Shown here: piece by piece, positions 16,101-25,236 of the stretch
Layout: the number at the start of each line of letters is the position of its first letter
Position numbering within the stretch: position 1 is the first letter of the stretch
Translations under genes and position numbers: made by a program
Notes under the pieces: model-generated
Databases searched by the model: none
Told to the model about the DNA's origin: nothing
Seen by the model: only the letters and a program-made list of their open reading frames with translations
IMG/VR virus record: IMGVR_UViG_3300032242_000550
Span: 91,160 to 155,159 of that record
Strand: one strand, 5' to 3'
Origin: a virus
Length of the DNA: 64,000 nt

Positions 16101-17892
16101 TAATGTATATGCTAATAGTGGTACGATTGGTGCAAATCTATTAACAGGTACACTAACAACTAATGCTCAACCAAATGTAACAAGTGTAGGATCATTGACT
16201 ACCTTAACTGTTATTGGTAATGCTAATGTAGGTAATTTAGGCACAGCTGGATTAATTACTGCTACTGGGAACGTTTCTGGTGGTAATTTGACTACCGGTG
16301 GTGCAGTTGTAGCTACAGGAAATGGTACGTTTGGTAATATCACTACGACTGGTACTGGTGGCAATATATATGGTGCTAATAATATCAGTGCTAATACGTT
16401 TACCGGAGTACTTACAACTAATGCACAGCCGAATATAACAAGTATTGGTACATTAACTAGTTTAATAGTTTCAGGTAATATTACGAGTGGTAATGTATAT
16501 GCCAATAGTGGTACAATTGGTGCAAGTCTATTAACTGGTACACTAACTACATCAGCTCAACCAAACATAACAAGTACAGGTACACTAACTAGCTTAAGTG
16601 TTACTGGTAATGTTACTAGTGGTAATGTATATGCCAATAGTGGTACGATTGGTGCAAATCTATTAACCGGTACACTAACAACTAATGCTCAGCCAAACAT
16701 AACAAGTACAGGTACGTTAACTAATTTAGTTGTTACCGGTAATGTTACTAGTGGCAATGTATATGCCAATAGTGGTACGATTGGTGCAAGTTTATTGAAT
16801 GGAGTATTGACCACTAGTGCCCAACCAAATATTACCAGTGTTGGTACATTAACTAGTATAACTGTATCCGGTACAAGTAATTTAGGTAGTGTGGGTAATG
16901 TAATAATTACGGGCGGTACTAGTGGTTATTATTTACAGACAAATGGATCAGGTGGGTTAAGTTGGTCATCAGTACCAACTGGTACCGGTATCAGTAATGG
17001 TAATAGTAATGTAAATATCCCGGTTATAAATGGCAATGTTACTATATCTAGTGCAGGTAATGCTAATATTGTAGTAATTACTGGTACAGGTGCAAACATT
17101 AGTGGCACATTAAATGTAACTAGCAATATATATGCTAGTAATTTTATTGCAAGCTCAAGTGGTAGTATTACTGGTGCTAATTTAGTATCAGCAAATTACT
17201 TTACAGGTACATTAACAACAGCGGCACAACCTAATATTACCAGTGTTGGCACATTAACTAGTTTAAGTGTTACTGGTAATATCAGTAGTGGAAATGCTAA
17301 TTTAGGCAATAATGTTAGTGCTAATTATTTTACCGGTGACCTTTACGGAACAGCTAATCTAGCTACATATGCAACAACTGCAAATAGTGTAGCAGGGGCT
17401 AATGTATCTGGACAGGTAAGTAATAGTTTAGTAGCAGGTACAGTATATACAAATAGCCAACCAAACATAACAAGTACTGGTACATTAACTAGTTTAAATG
17501 TATCTGGACCATTAGTAGCAAACACATTCCAAATGGGATATGGTGTATATGCGTTTTATTCAACATCTGTATATTTTGCTACTACAGCAAGTACATCTCC
17601 TAATCAAGTTTTATGGAATTATCCGGCTGCAGACTTGACAGCCATTGATTTTACGATTATTGCAACAAATAGTTCTGGTTTAACTAGACAAAGTTGCAAA
17701 ATTTCAGCCGCTATACTAGGAACTACCGTAGCATATAATGAATATGGTGGTTTACATATAAATGGTGGCGTGGGCAGTTTTAGTGTGGTATATAACGGAA
17801 GTGGACCGACTCCAACATTGGATCTAATAGTCACCCCAGACTCGTCGGACGTAACGGAATATAACATGTTAATTTCAAAATATCTGGTTTGA
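13171..17892 (+). CDS. Giant repeat tail fibre 1 (1573 residues)
   Basis: Residues 1-30 (MAADDFNSLGGYSIGIPP) are an N-terminal module shared with the genes at 17946 and 23630. The bulk is Asn/Gly/Thr/Ser/Val-rich repeats of the form QPNITSVGTL, LTVSGN and ANVSGQVNYA, compatible with a long trimeric beta-structured shaft. At ~630-810 lies a non-repetitive insert (DVATKAYVDTM, GTRILVKNEAN, NDYFFVQ) shared with the fibres at 17946 and 25237, followed by GDRVATFTVNSQGQLTAAS. Residues ~1455-1573 are a distinct non-repetitive domain likely to be the tip. The role is inferred from repeat type, size and context: a tail-fibre or baseplate appendage. Confidence 0.8.
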   Translation: MAADDFNSLGGYSIGIPPVPVIDANGNVVTNVLATSGNVAAANIYGGNYFYANGRPFTGGVDPGGPNTSIQYNNNTFFDGSTNFTFDNTTNLVTVPNLNVTGTSNLGPIGNITIGGGNSGYALTTDGSGGLYWTPPGSGTSGISKGTSNLLVVSTNGNIVAGIGGVPNILTISTNGINVLGNVVANRFVGNIFGSANTVVNNAQPNITSVGNLISLDVVGNINAGNVIATTFVGNLIGSANTVTDNAQPNITSVGTLITLDVTGNANVGALLTDSILYANGTPYVFTTNAAGSNTQVQYNNNNAFSGIANFTFDNTSNTLTVTNIIANGAGLTSLTGANVTGEVAYANIANNVAVANVIGIGNIATTNYDGNSSNVLHGDGTWSADQTNYSNSNVVSLLNAFGSNNITTTGNISAGNLAGNGSAISSITGANVTGQVNYANIANNVAGANVSGAVAYATTANSVAGANVSGQVNYANVANNVAGSNVSGQVNYAAVANSVAGANVSGTVANATHATVSDSANSVAGANVSGAVAFATTANSVAGSNVSGAVAFATTANSVAGSNVSGQVGNSLVAGTVYTNSQPNITSVGTLTSLTVSGNANTGNLGTNNFIATGTGSFGANINMNNKWINNVGYPNLNTDVATKAYVDTMISSGISYHQPVQVATTTTLAIATGGTTAYIQPNGAGNGIGAYISTTGTYLNIDGANVQTVGTRILVKNEANQAWNGVYTYANTTAIVRSTDTDEYGPDSVQQLSINDYFFVQGGIVNEGVAFIVNAPSGTIIFGTSNITFSQFSTSQVYNAGTGLTLDGTIFNISNTTVTSGSYGNGDRVATFTVNSQGQLTAASNTAITANAANLTGTTLASSVVNSSLTSVGTLTILTVSGNITGANIYANSGTIGANLLTGTLTTNAQPNITSTGTLTNLVVTGNIISGNVYANSGTIGANLLTGTLTTSAQPNVTSVGTLTNLVVTGNTISGNVYANSGTIGANLLTGTLTTNAQPNVTSVGSLTTLTVIGNANVGNLGTAGLITATGNVSGGNLTTGGAVVATGNGTFGNITTTGTGGNIYGANNISANTFTGVLTTNAQPNITSIGTLTSLIVSGNITSGNVYANSGTIGASLLTGTLTTSAQPNITSTGTLTSLSVTGNVTSGNVYANSGTIGANLLTGTLTTNAQPNITSTGTLTNLVVTGNVTSGNVYANSGTIGASLLNGVLTTSAQPNITSVGTLTSITVSGTSNLGSVGNVIITGGTSGYYLQTNGSGGLSWSSVPTGTGISNGNSNVNIPVINGNVTISSAGNANIVVITGTGANISGTLNVTSNIYASNFIASSSGSITGANLVSANYFTGTLTTAAQPNITSVGTLTSLSVTGNISSGNANLGNNVSANYFTGDLYGTANLATYATTANSVAGANVSGQVSNSLVAGTVYTNSQPNITSTGTLTSLNVSGPLVANTFQMGYGVYAFYSTSVYFATTASTSPNQVLWNYPAADLTAIDFTIIATNSSGLTRQSCKISAAILGTTVAYNEYGGLHINGGVGSFSVVYNGSGPTPTLDLIVTPDSSDVTEYNMLISKYLV

Positions 17893-17916
17893 TTACCGGT
17901 ACATAATTAAGAAAAA

Positions 17917-17924
17917 GATAAATA
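17917..17924 (+). promoter_or_regulatory. Late promoter box GATAAATA before giant fibre 2
   Basis: GATAAATA lies 21 nt before ATG 17946; the leader continues CATAAGGACACAATAAAATGG, sharing GGACACAATA with the leader of giant fibre 1. Confidence 0.55.
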
Positions 17925-17945
17925 CAAGCATAAGGACACAATAAA

Positions 17946-20900
17946 ATGGCAATTAAAGCATTCAACTCAGTAGCTGGTTTTTCCGTAGGTGAAATACCCG
18001 CAAATATTATTCTAGCAAACGGCGATATAACGTCCGGTAATGGCACTTTTACTGCAAATATTACTGCAGGTAATGTCAAAACTGATAATCTGTTATATGC
18101 TAACGGAACACCCTGGGATTTTCAATTACCCGGTGGGTCAAATACATATGTTCAGTTTAATGATAACGGTGATTTTGGCGGTAGTGCTAACTTTATCTTT
18201 AATAAGTCAACTAGTATCCTGACTGTTACTGGTAATATTGCAGCTACGAATATCAATGCTGGAAACTTATTAACTGCTAACTATACAAATGCTGTATTAA
18301 CAACTGCCGCTCAACCAAATATTACTAGTGTTGGTACACTAACTGGTTTAGTTGTAGGTAATAGTACAGCTAATGTAACATTTAATACCAGTGGTAATGG
18401 TAGTTTAACTGCTACAGGTAATATCAGTGCTTCAAACTTCATTGGTAACGTTGTTGGTAATATTTCAGGTAATATTGTTATCCCTGGTTCTAATACAGGT
18501 GTTGTGTTTAATGACCAAGGTAATGCTAATACAAGTACAGCATTCACTTTTGATAAAGTAAGTAATGTAGTCAACATTACAGGTAATGCTAATGTTGGTA
18601 ATTTAACAACTACAGGTACTGTATTTGCCCCAGCAGTAGTTCAAAACGCAAGTACATATGATACACGTGTTACATTAACTAGTAGTTCTGGTATAATTGA
18701 AGCAAATACTAATGGTAATGCTACCCAATTCTTACCAACTGGGGCAATACGTTTACCAGCATCCGGTACGATTCAGGCTAACACATCTGATGGTAGTCAA
18801 ATTGTATTACAGGGTGATGCTTCTATCAAGCAATTACGTGGTGGTAATGTAACAATCCAAACAGGTACAGGTGGTACAACTGCTAATACTTGGACATTTG
18901 CACAGAGTGGTGCATTTATTGCCCCGGGTAATATCACTACAACAGCTAATGCTAACGTTGGTAATTTAAACACAAGTGGCACAGCTAATATTGGTGCTTT
19001 AGTAATTTCAGGAACTACTCAAGGTAATTTAATACCTTCAGTAAGTAATACATATAGTTTGGGTAACTCAACAAACTATTGGAAAGATTTATTCTTGTCT
19101 GGTACAACTATTACTATTGGTAGTCAGACAATTTCTTCAAATGCATCTGGTATAGTTATTTCTAATATACTATACACTTCAACTCTTAATACATCAGCTA
19201 ATGCAAACGTTGGTAATTTAGGTACAAGTGGTTTAATTGTTGCTACTGGTAATATTACCGGCGGTAATTTAATAGGACCGCATGCAAATGGTAATAGTAA
19301 TGTTAATATTGCAACTGCAAATGGTAATATCACATTAACTGCTGTTGGTAATACAACGATGACAGTATCTGGTACAGGTGCAAATATCACAGGTACTGCA
19401 AATGTTACAGGTAATGCTAACGTTGGTAACTTAGGTACAACTAATTTAGTTGCATCAGGTACAGGTAGTTTTGGTGCTAATGTAAACATGAACAATTATT
19501 GGATAAACAACGTTGGTTATCCAAGTCTATCAACTGATGCGGCAACTAAAGCATATGTTGATAATATGGTATCAAGTGGTATTAATTATCACGCTCCAGT
19601 TAATGTCGCAACTACAACTACACTAGCAACAGCTACAGGCGGTACAATATCATACACACAACCAAATGGCGCAGCCAATGGTATTGGTGCATATATTAGC
19701 ACAACTGGTACATTTACAAATATTGACGGTGTTAATATTGCTTCAGCAGGTACACGTATCTTAGTTAAAAATGAAGCTAATTCTGTGTTTAACGGTGTAT
19801 ACAACTACACAAACGCAACTGCTATTACAAGAACTACTGATACTGACGAATACGGCCCAGATAGTGTAGAACAGTTTAGTGTTAACGATTACTTCTTCAC
19901 ACAATCAGGTACAATTAATAAAGGTACATCCTTTGTAGTAAGTGCGCCAACTGGAGTAATTACATTTGGTACTTCAAACATTGAATTTAGTATTTTCAGT
20001 ACTAGCCAAGTTTATAGTGCAGGTACTGGTATTGATATTACCGGTACTACTATCAGCATAGCTAATACTGCAATAACTGCTGGTTCATATGGTAATGGTG
20101 ATCGTGTAGCAACATTCACAGTTAACAATCAAGGTCAACTAACTGCCGCAAGTAACACAGCTATAACAGCAAATGCGGCTAACTTGACAGGCACAACTCT
20201 TGCTGGTACTATCGTTAATAGCTCATTAACAAGTGTTGGCAGTTTAACAGGACTAACTGTAAGCAATGCAACTGGTGTAGTTAACTTTACAACTACATCT
20301 AATGTTACATTGGGTGCAGTAGCTAATTTACATATCTCTGGTGGTACTAGTGGTTATGTATTACAAACAGATGGTTCAGGTAATTTAAGTTGGGTTGGTA
20401 TCAACTCAGCAGGTGTCAGTAATGGTAACAGTAATGTAAGTATCCCAGTAGCAAATGGTAACGTTAATATTAGCGCAGCCGGTAATGCTAATGTATTGGT
20501 AGTTACAGGTACTGGCGCAAACGTTACTGGTAATGCAAACATTACAGGTAACTTAAGTTTAGGTAGTGGGTCAGGTGGTAACTTAACAGGCGCTAATAAC
20601 ATTAGTGCTAACACATTCACTGGTACACTAACAACTAATGCACAACCAAATATTACAAGTGTTGGTACACTAACAAGTTTAGCTGTTACAGGTAATATCA
20701 CTGGTGGTAATGCTAACGTTACTGGTCAATTAATTTCTACAGTCGCTACAGGTACAGCTCCATTAGTAGTTACATCAACTACAACAGTTGCTAACTTGGC
20801 AGCAGCCACAGCAACAACAGCTGGTACAGTTACAACGGCAGCACAGCCAAATATTACAAGTGTTGGTAGTTTAACAGGACTAACAGTAAGCAACGCAACT

Positions 20901-23630
20901 GGTGTAGTTAACTTTACAACTACTGCTAACGTAACATTAGGTGCAGTTGCTAACTTACATATCTCTGGTGGTTCAAGTGGTTATGTACTACAAACAGATG
21001 GTTCTGGTAATCTAAGTTGGGTTGGTATTAGTTCATCTAGTATCAGTAACGGAAATAGTAATGTAAGTATTCCAAGTAGTAATGGTAATGTTAATATTAG
21101 TGCTGTAGGTAATGCAAACGTTGTTGTAGTTACAGGAACTGGTGCAAATATCACTGGTACATTGAATGTTACTGGTAACTTAACAGCAGGTAACGTTGTT
21201 GCAGGTAGCGGTGGTGGTGGTAACATTACTGGTGCTAACTTAGTATCAGCAAACTACTTCACCGGTACATTAACAACTGCGGCACAGCCAAACATTACAA
21301 GTGTTGGTACATTAACAAGTTTAGCTGTAACAGGCAACATTACAGCAGGTAATGCTAATGTAACTGGTCAATTAATTTCTACAGTTGCTACAGGTACTGC
21401 TCCATTCGTAGTTACATCAACTAGCCAAGTTGCTAACTTGAATGTAGCGAATGCAGGTACTGCAGTTGTTGCAGGTACTGTAACTACAGCGGCACAACCA
21501 AATATCACTAGTGTTGGATCATTAACTGGATTGACAGTAAGTAATGCAACTGGTGTGGTTAACTTTACAACTACAGCTAACGTCACATTGGGCGCTGTAG
21601 CTAATTTACATATTTCAGGTGGTACAAGTGGTTACTATCTACAAACAGACGGATCTGGCACATTAACTTGGGCAGCTGTTCCAGTTGGCTCAGGCATTAG
21701 TAACGGTAACAGTAATGTAAATATTCCGGTTGCTAATGGTAATGTTAATATTACTGCAACAGGTAATACTACATTAGTTGTAACAGGAACTGGTGCAAAT
21801 ATCGCTGGTACATTAAACGTTACTGGTAATGCTACAGTTGGTAATCTTACAACTGCTGGTGGTTCAGGTGGTAACATTAGCAATGCTAACGTTATTAGTG
21901 CAAACACATTCACAGCAAGTGGTAACATCACAGCTGGTAATGCTAACGTAACTGGTCAATTAATTTCTACTGTATCAACAGGTACTGCTCCATTAGTAGT
22001 TACATCAACTACACAAGTTGCTAACTTAAACGTAGCAACAGCAGGTACTGCAGGAACAGTAACAACAGCGGCTCAACCAAATATTACAAGTGTTGGTACA
22101 TTAACAAGTTTAGCTGTTACAGGTAACGTTACAGCTGGTAACTTAATAGGTGTATTTGCTAATGGTAATAGTAACGTAAATATACCGGCAGCTAATGGTA
22201 ACGTTAATATCAGTGCTGTTGGTAATGCAAACGTTGTTGTAGTTACAGGTACTGGTGCAAACGTTACTGGTACATTGAATGTTTCAGGTAACGCTACTGT
22301 TGCTAATTTGATATCAAGCGGTGGTTCAGGTGGTACTATCTCTGGTGCTAACTTAGTATCAGCAAATTACTTCACCGGTACATTAACAACTGCGGCTCAG
22401 CCAAATATTACAAGTGTTGGTACATTAACTAGCTTAACAGTATCTGGTACAACTAATTTAGGTGCTGTAGGTAATGTTACAATTACAGGCGGTTCAAGTG
22501 GTTATGTATTAAGTACAAATGGCGCAGGTGGACTAAGTTGGGTTGGTATTAGTTCATCTAGTATCAGCAATGGTAACAGTAATGTAAATATACCAAGTGC
22601 TAACGGTAATGTTAATATCAGTGCAGTTGGTAATGCAAACGTTGTTGTTGTAACTGGTACAGGTGCAAACATCACTGGTACATTGAATGTTACTGGTAAT
22701 GCTACAGTTGGTAACTTAACAACAGGTGGTTCTGGTGGTAACATCTCTGGTGCTAATAACATCAGTGCTAATACATTCACTGGAGTACTAACAACTAATG
22801 CTCAACCAAACATCACAAGTGTTGGTACACTAACAAGTTTAGCTGTAACAGGTAATGTTACTGCAGGTAATGCTAATGTAACAGGTCAATTAATTTCTAC
22901 TGTATCAACAGGTACTGCACCGTTCGTAGTTACATCAACTACAACAGTTGCTAACTTGTCAGTAGCTAGTGCAACAAGTGCTGGATCAGCAACAACTGCT
23001 GGTACTGTAACGACTGCGGCACAGCCAAATATTACAAGTGTTGGTACACTAACTAGTTTAGCTGTAACGGGTAATATTACAACTGGTAACATAATAGGTG
23101 TACATGCAAATGGTAACAGTAATGTAAATATTCCAAGTAGTAATGGTAACGTTACTATTAGTGCTGTAGGTAACGCTAATATAGTAGTTGTTACTGGTAC
23201 AGGTGCAAACATTAATGGTTATGCAAATGTTTCGGGTAATATTAATGTTGGTAATTTAGTTACAACAGGTGTTGCAGTTGCTAATTCGGGCGTACTGATT
23301 GGTAACAGTGCAATTTACTATGGCAATTTAACAACAACAGCGACAACAGCAAATCAAACAATAGCAACAATGACAGTTTCTGGATCATATGTAACAGGAG
23401 TAGAATATTTAGTTAAAGGGGTGGATGCTACCGGTACTAAATACAGTGTAGCTACAGTAGTAGCAGTTACGAATGGAACGACCGCAGATTATTCTACTTT
23501 TGCGACAGTTAATTTAGGAGGATCAACAGGTACCCTATCAGTTAACATTTCGGGAAGTAATATTGCATTGCAAGTAACTCCTGCAAGTAGTAACTCAACT
23601 GTGTGGACTACGCAATATAGGATGATTTAA
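17946..23630 (+). CDS. Giant repeat tail fibre 2 (1894 residues)
   Basis: This is the largest protein in the window. It has N-terminal module MAIKAFNSVAGFSVGEIPAN, repeats to ~510, the conserved insert at ~518-700 (STDAATKAYVDNM, GTRILVKNEAN, NDYFFTQ), then GDRVATFTVNNQGQLTAAS at ~715. A long tandem array follows (~745-1780) in which a unit of very roughly 180-200 residues recurs: QPNITSVG..., GNANVTGQLISTV, NGNSNVSIPSSNGNVNISA, VVVVTGTGANITGTL. Residues ~1785-1894 form a separate C-terminal domain (VEYLVKGVDATGTKYSVATV). It overlaps the next gene's ATG by one base. The inferred role is a long trimeric fibre. Confidence 0.8.
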   Translation: MAIKAFNSVAGFSVGEIPANIILANGDITSGNGTFTANITAGNVKTDNLLYANGTPWDFQLPGGSNTYVQFNDNGDFGGSANFIFNKSTSILTVTGNIAATNINAGNLLTANYTNAVLTTAAQPNITSVGTLTGLVVGNSTANVTFNTSGNGSLTATGNISASNFIGNVVGNISGNIVIPGSNTGVVFNDQGNANTSTAFTFDKVSNVVNITGNANVGNLTTTGTVFAPAVVQNASTYDTRVTLTSSSGIIEANTNGNATQFLPTGAIRLPASGTIQANTSDGSQIVLQGDASIKQLRGGNVTIQTGTGGTTANTWTFAQSGAFIAPGNITTTANANVGNLNTSGTANIGALVISGTTQGNLIPSVSNTYSLGNSTNYWKDLFLSGTTITIGSQTISSNASGIVISNILYTSTLNTSANANVGNLGTSGLIVATGNITGGNLIGPHANGNSNVNIATANGNITLTAVGNTTMTVSGTGANITGTANVTGNANVGNLGTTNLVASGTGSFGANVNMNNYWINNVGYPSLSTDAATKAYVDNMVSSGINYHAPVNVATTTTLATATGGTISYTQPNGAANGIGAYISTTGTFTNIDGVNIASAGTRILVKNEANSVFNGVYNYTNATAITRTTDTDEYGPDSVEQFSVNDYFFTQSGTINKGTSFVVSAPTGVITFGTSNIEFSIFSTSQVYSAGTGIDITGTTISIANTAITAGSYGNGDRVATFTVNNQGQLTAASNTAITANAANLTGTTLAGTIVNSSLTSVGSLTGLTVSNATGVVNFTTTSNVTLGAVANLHISGGTSGYVLQTDGSGNLSWVGINSAGVSNGNSNVSIPVANGNVNISAAGNANVLVVTGTGANVTGNANITGNLSLGSGSGGNLTGANNISANTFTGTLTTNAQPNITSVGTLTSLAVTGNITGGNANVTGQLISTVATGTAPLVVTSTTTVANLAAATATTAGTVTTAAQPNITSVGSLTGLTVSNATGVVNFTTTANVTLGAVANLHISGGSSGYVLQTDGSGNLSWVGISSSSISNGNSNVSIPSSNGNVNISAVGNANVVVVTGTGANITGTLNVTGNLTAGNVVAGSGGGGNITGANLVSANYFTGTLTTAAQPNITSVGTLTSLAVTGNITAGNANVTGQLISTVATGTAPFVVTSTSQVANLNVANAGTAVVAGTVTTAAQPNITSVGSLTGLTVSNATGVVNFTTTANVTLGAVANLHISGGTSGYYLQTDGSGTLTWAAVPVGSGISNGNSNVNIPVANGNVNITATGNTTLVVTGTGANIAGTLNVTGNATVGNLTTAGGSGGNISNANVISANTFTASGNITAGNANVTGQLISTVSTGTAPLVVTSTTQVANLNVATAGTAGTVTTAAQPNITSVGTLTSLAVTGNVTAGNLIGVFANGNSNVNIPAANGNVNISAVGNANVVVVTGTGANVTGTLNVSGNATVANLISSGGSGGTISGANLVSANYFTGTLTTAAQPNITSVGTLTSLTVSGTTNLGAVGNVTITGGSSGYVLSTNGAGGLSWVGISSSSISNGNSNVNIPSANGNVNISAVGNANVVVVTGTGANITGTLNVTGNATVGNLTTGGSGGNISGANNISANTFTGVLTTNAQPNITSVGTLTSLAVTGNVTAGNANVTGQLISTVSTGTAPFVVTSTTTVANLSVASATSAGSATTAGTVTTAAQPNITSVGTLTSLAVTGNITTGNIIGVHANGNSNVNIPSSNGNVTISAVGNANIVVVTGTGANINGYANVSGNINVGNLVTTGVAVANSGVLIGNSAIYYGNLTTTATTANQTIATMTVSGSYVTGVEYLVKGVDATGTKYSVATVVAVTNGTTADYSTFATVNLGGSTGTLSVNISGSNIALQVTPASSNSTVWTTQYRMI

Positions 23631-24880
23631 TGACATTAAAGGCACTCAATTCGGTATACGGATATAGCGTTGGTACGCCCGGTGGCGTGTCCAGCGTTAT
23701 TGATGCTAGCGGAAATCTTTTAAATACTTCTGCCAATACATTGTATGTAGGTAAGAACGGTAATGATAGTAATAACGGTAGTATTAACAATCCATTTTTA
23801 ACTATTAAAGCCGCATTGGCTGCAGCCTCAGCCGGTGGTTATTCAGTACATGTAGCACCCGGTACCTACACCGAAGCAAATCCCATTACGATACCATCAA
23901 ACGTATCATTAATGGGTGATAATTTAAGAAACGTAACAGTAATACCACAAACTCCAGCAAGTGATTTGTTTTATGTAACTAGTGGTTGTTATGTTTGGGG
24001 AATTACAATTAAAAACTATACAGCTAATGGATTTAGTTTTAACCCATCAACTCCTACACAAAACGTATATGTAAGCCCATATATACAGAATTTAACATCT
24101 AGCACTACTACAGGTACCGCAGTATATATTGATGGTAATAATGTAAGTAGTACCAGTACTAAGGCAATGATTGTTGGATTCTTTACCATTATTAATCAAG
24201 GTGGACAAGGTATACATGTTTTAAATTCAGGATACACTCAATTAGTTAACATATATACCATTGCATGTGATATTGGTATACATGTAGAGTCCGGTGGATT
24301 TTGTACATTAAATGGTAGTGATTGTTCAATTGGTAATTATGGTTTAGTAGCTGAAGGTTATGGACCACTACAAACATCTGGTTCATTAGTATCACAAACA
24401 AATGGTGTATTTATAATAGATACTTTAACTAATGGTCAACCACATGTAAATACTATTATGATTATTGATGGGGATTCTACGTATTATACGATTGATACTA
24501 TACTACCTAATCAGCCTAGTGCTGGAAAATCAACAGTTGTGATACAACAGATATATACTAAAACACCTTCTGCCGGAACAACAGTTTCATTTTATACTAG
24601 AAGTTCAATTATAGCCAGTGCTCATACGTTTGAATATGTTGGTGCAGGAACTAATCCAGCTACTGCATTACCGCAATATGGCGGTATACCAATTGAAGCT
24701 AATGAAGTTACAGCTACTGGTGGCGGGGTAATAACATTTACAAGCACAGATCAAAAGGGAAATTTTAAAGTTGGCCAAGGGTTTACTATCAATCAAGCTA
24801 CAGGAACTATTACCGGTAATGACTTTTATGAAAGTTTATTTGCCCAAATGACTCCGTTTATATTAGCACTGGGTTATTAA
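23630..24880 (+). CDS. Beta-helix (pectate-lyase-like) fibre protein
   Basis: The 416-residue protein begins MTLKALNSVYGYSVGTPGG, the N-terminal module of giant fibres 1 and 2. It continues with LYVGKNGNDSNNGSINNPFL, TIKAALAAASAGG, VHVAPGTYTEANPITIPSNV and SLMGDN, a classic opening of right-handed parallel beta-helix proteins of the pectin-lyase / DUF1565 type, with helix rungs to ~270. No polysaccharide-lyase active site can be assigned. Such domains in phage tails bind or depolymerise surface glycans. It overlaps the stop of giant fibre 2 (TAATG), so it is probably translationally coupled to it. Confidence 0.8.
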   Translation: MTLKALNSVYGYSVGTPGGVSSVIDASGNLLNTSANTLYVGKNGNDSNNGSINNPFLTIKAALAAASAGGYSVHVAPGTYTEANPITIPSNVSLMGDNLRNVTVIPQTPASDLFYVTSGCYVWGITIKNYTANGFSFNPSTPTQNVYVSPYIQNLTSSTTTGTAVYIDGNNVSSTSTKAMIVGFFTIINQGGQGIHVLNSGYTQLVNIYTIACDIGIHVESGGFCTLNGSDCSIGNYGLVAEGYGPLQTSGSLVSQTNGVFIIDTLTNGQPHVNTIMIIDGDSTYYTIDTILPNQPSAGKSTVVIQQIYTKTPSAGTTVSFYTRSSIIASAHTFEYVGAGTNPATALPQYGGIPIEANEVTATGGGVITFTSTDQKGNFKVGQGFTINQATGTITGNDFYESLFAQMTPFILALGY

Positions 24881-24899
24881 GAAGAAATAAAGGAAAATC

Positions 24900-25235
24900 A
24901 TGCCAGCAGCATTAAATAATTTTAAAACAACATTAGCAAATATAACAACTACAACTGCTAATGTTTATACTCCACCTGTGGGATATGCCACAGTAGTTTT
25001 AATGGCGCAGGTAAGTAACAAAGGTTCGGGCACTATTCAAATAACTGCCAACGTGTATAGAAGTGGAGCTACCACATCATTAATTAATCAAGCGAGTATA
25101 CCGGTTAATGATGCTATTAGTGTATTGACAGGGAGATTGATTTTAAATTACGGAGATACGCTACAATTTGTTAGTAGTGATAATACTAGCGCACAACTAG
25201 TTTTAAGTTATTTAGAAACATTGATAACAGGATAA
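24900..25235 (+). CDS. Small beta-rich virion-type protein
   Basis: The 111-residue protein (MPAALNNFKTTLANITTTTA, then YTPPVGYATVVLMAQVSNKG) is built of alternating hydrophobic strands with no catalytic residues. It resembles small structural proteins that accompany fibre genes in aquatic T4-like phages, and has a general likeness in pattern to the 109-residue protein at 30037 (both begin with a short loop, then a strand motif V[YT]xxPxG/PSA..., and end in paired strands). It ends 1 nt before the next giant fibre. Function unknown; possibly a fibre connector or decoration protein. Confidence 0.65.
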   Translation: MPAALNNFKTTLANITTTTANVYTPPVGYATVVLMAQVSNKGSGTIQITANVYRSGATTSLINQASIPVNDAISVLTGRLILNYGDTLQFVSSDNTSAQLVLSYLETLITG

Positions 25236-25236
25236 T

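Noticed and set aside
23630-24880. Active polysaccharide lyase or depolymerase
   Set aside because: The beta-helix opening is clear but no catalytic residue pattern can be assigned, so only the fold is claimed.
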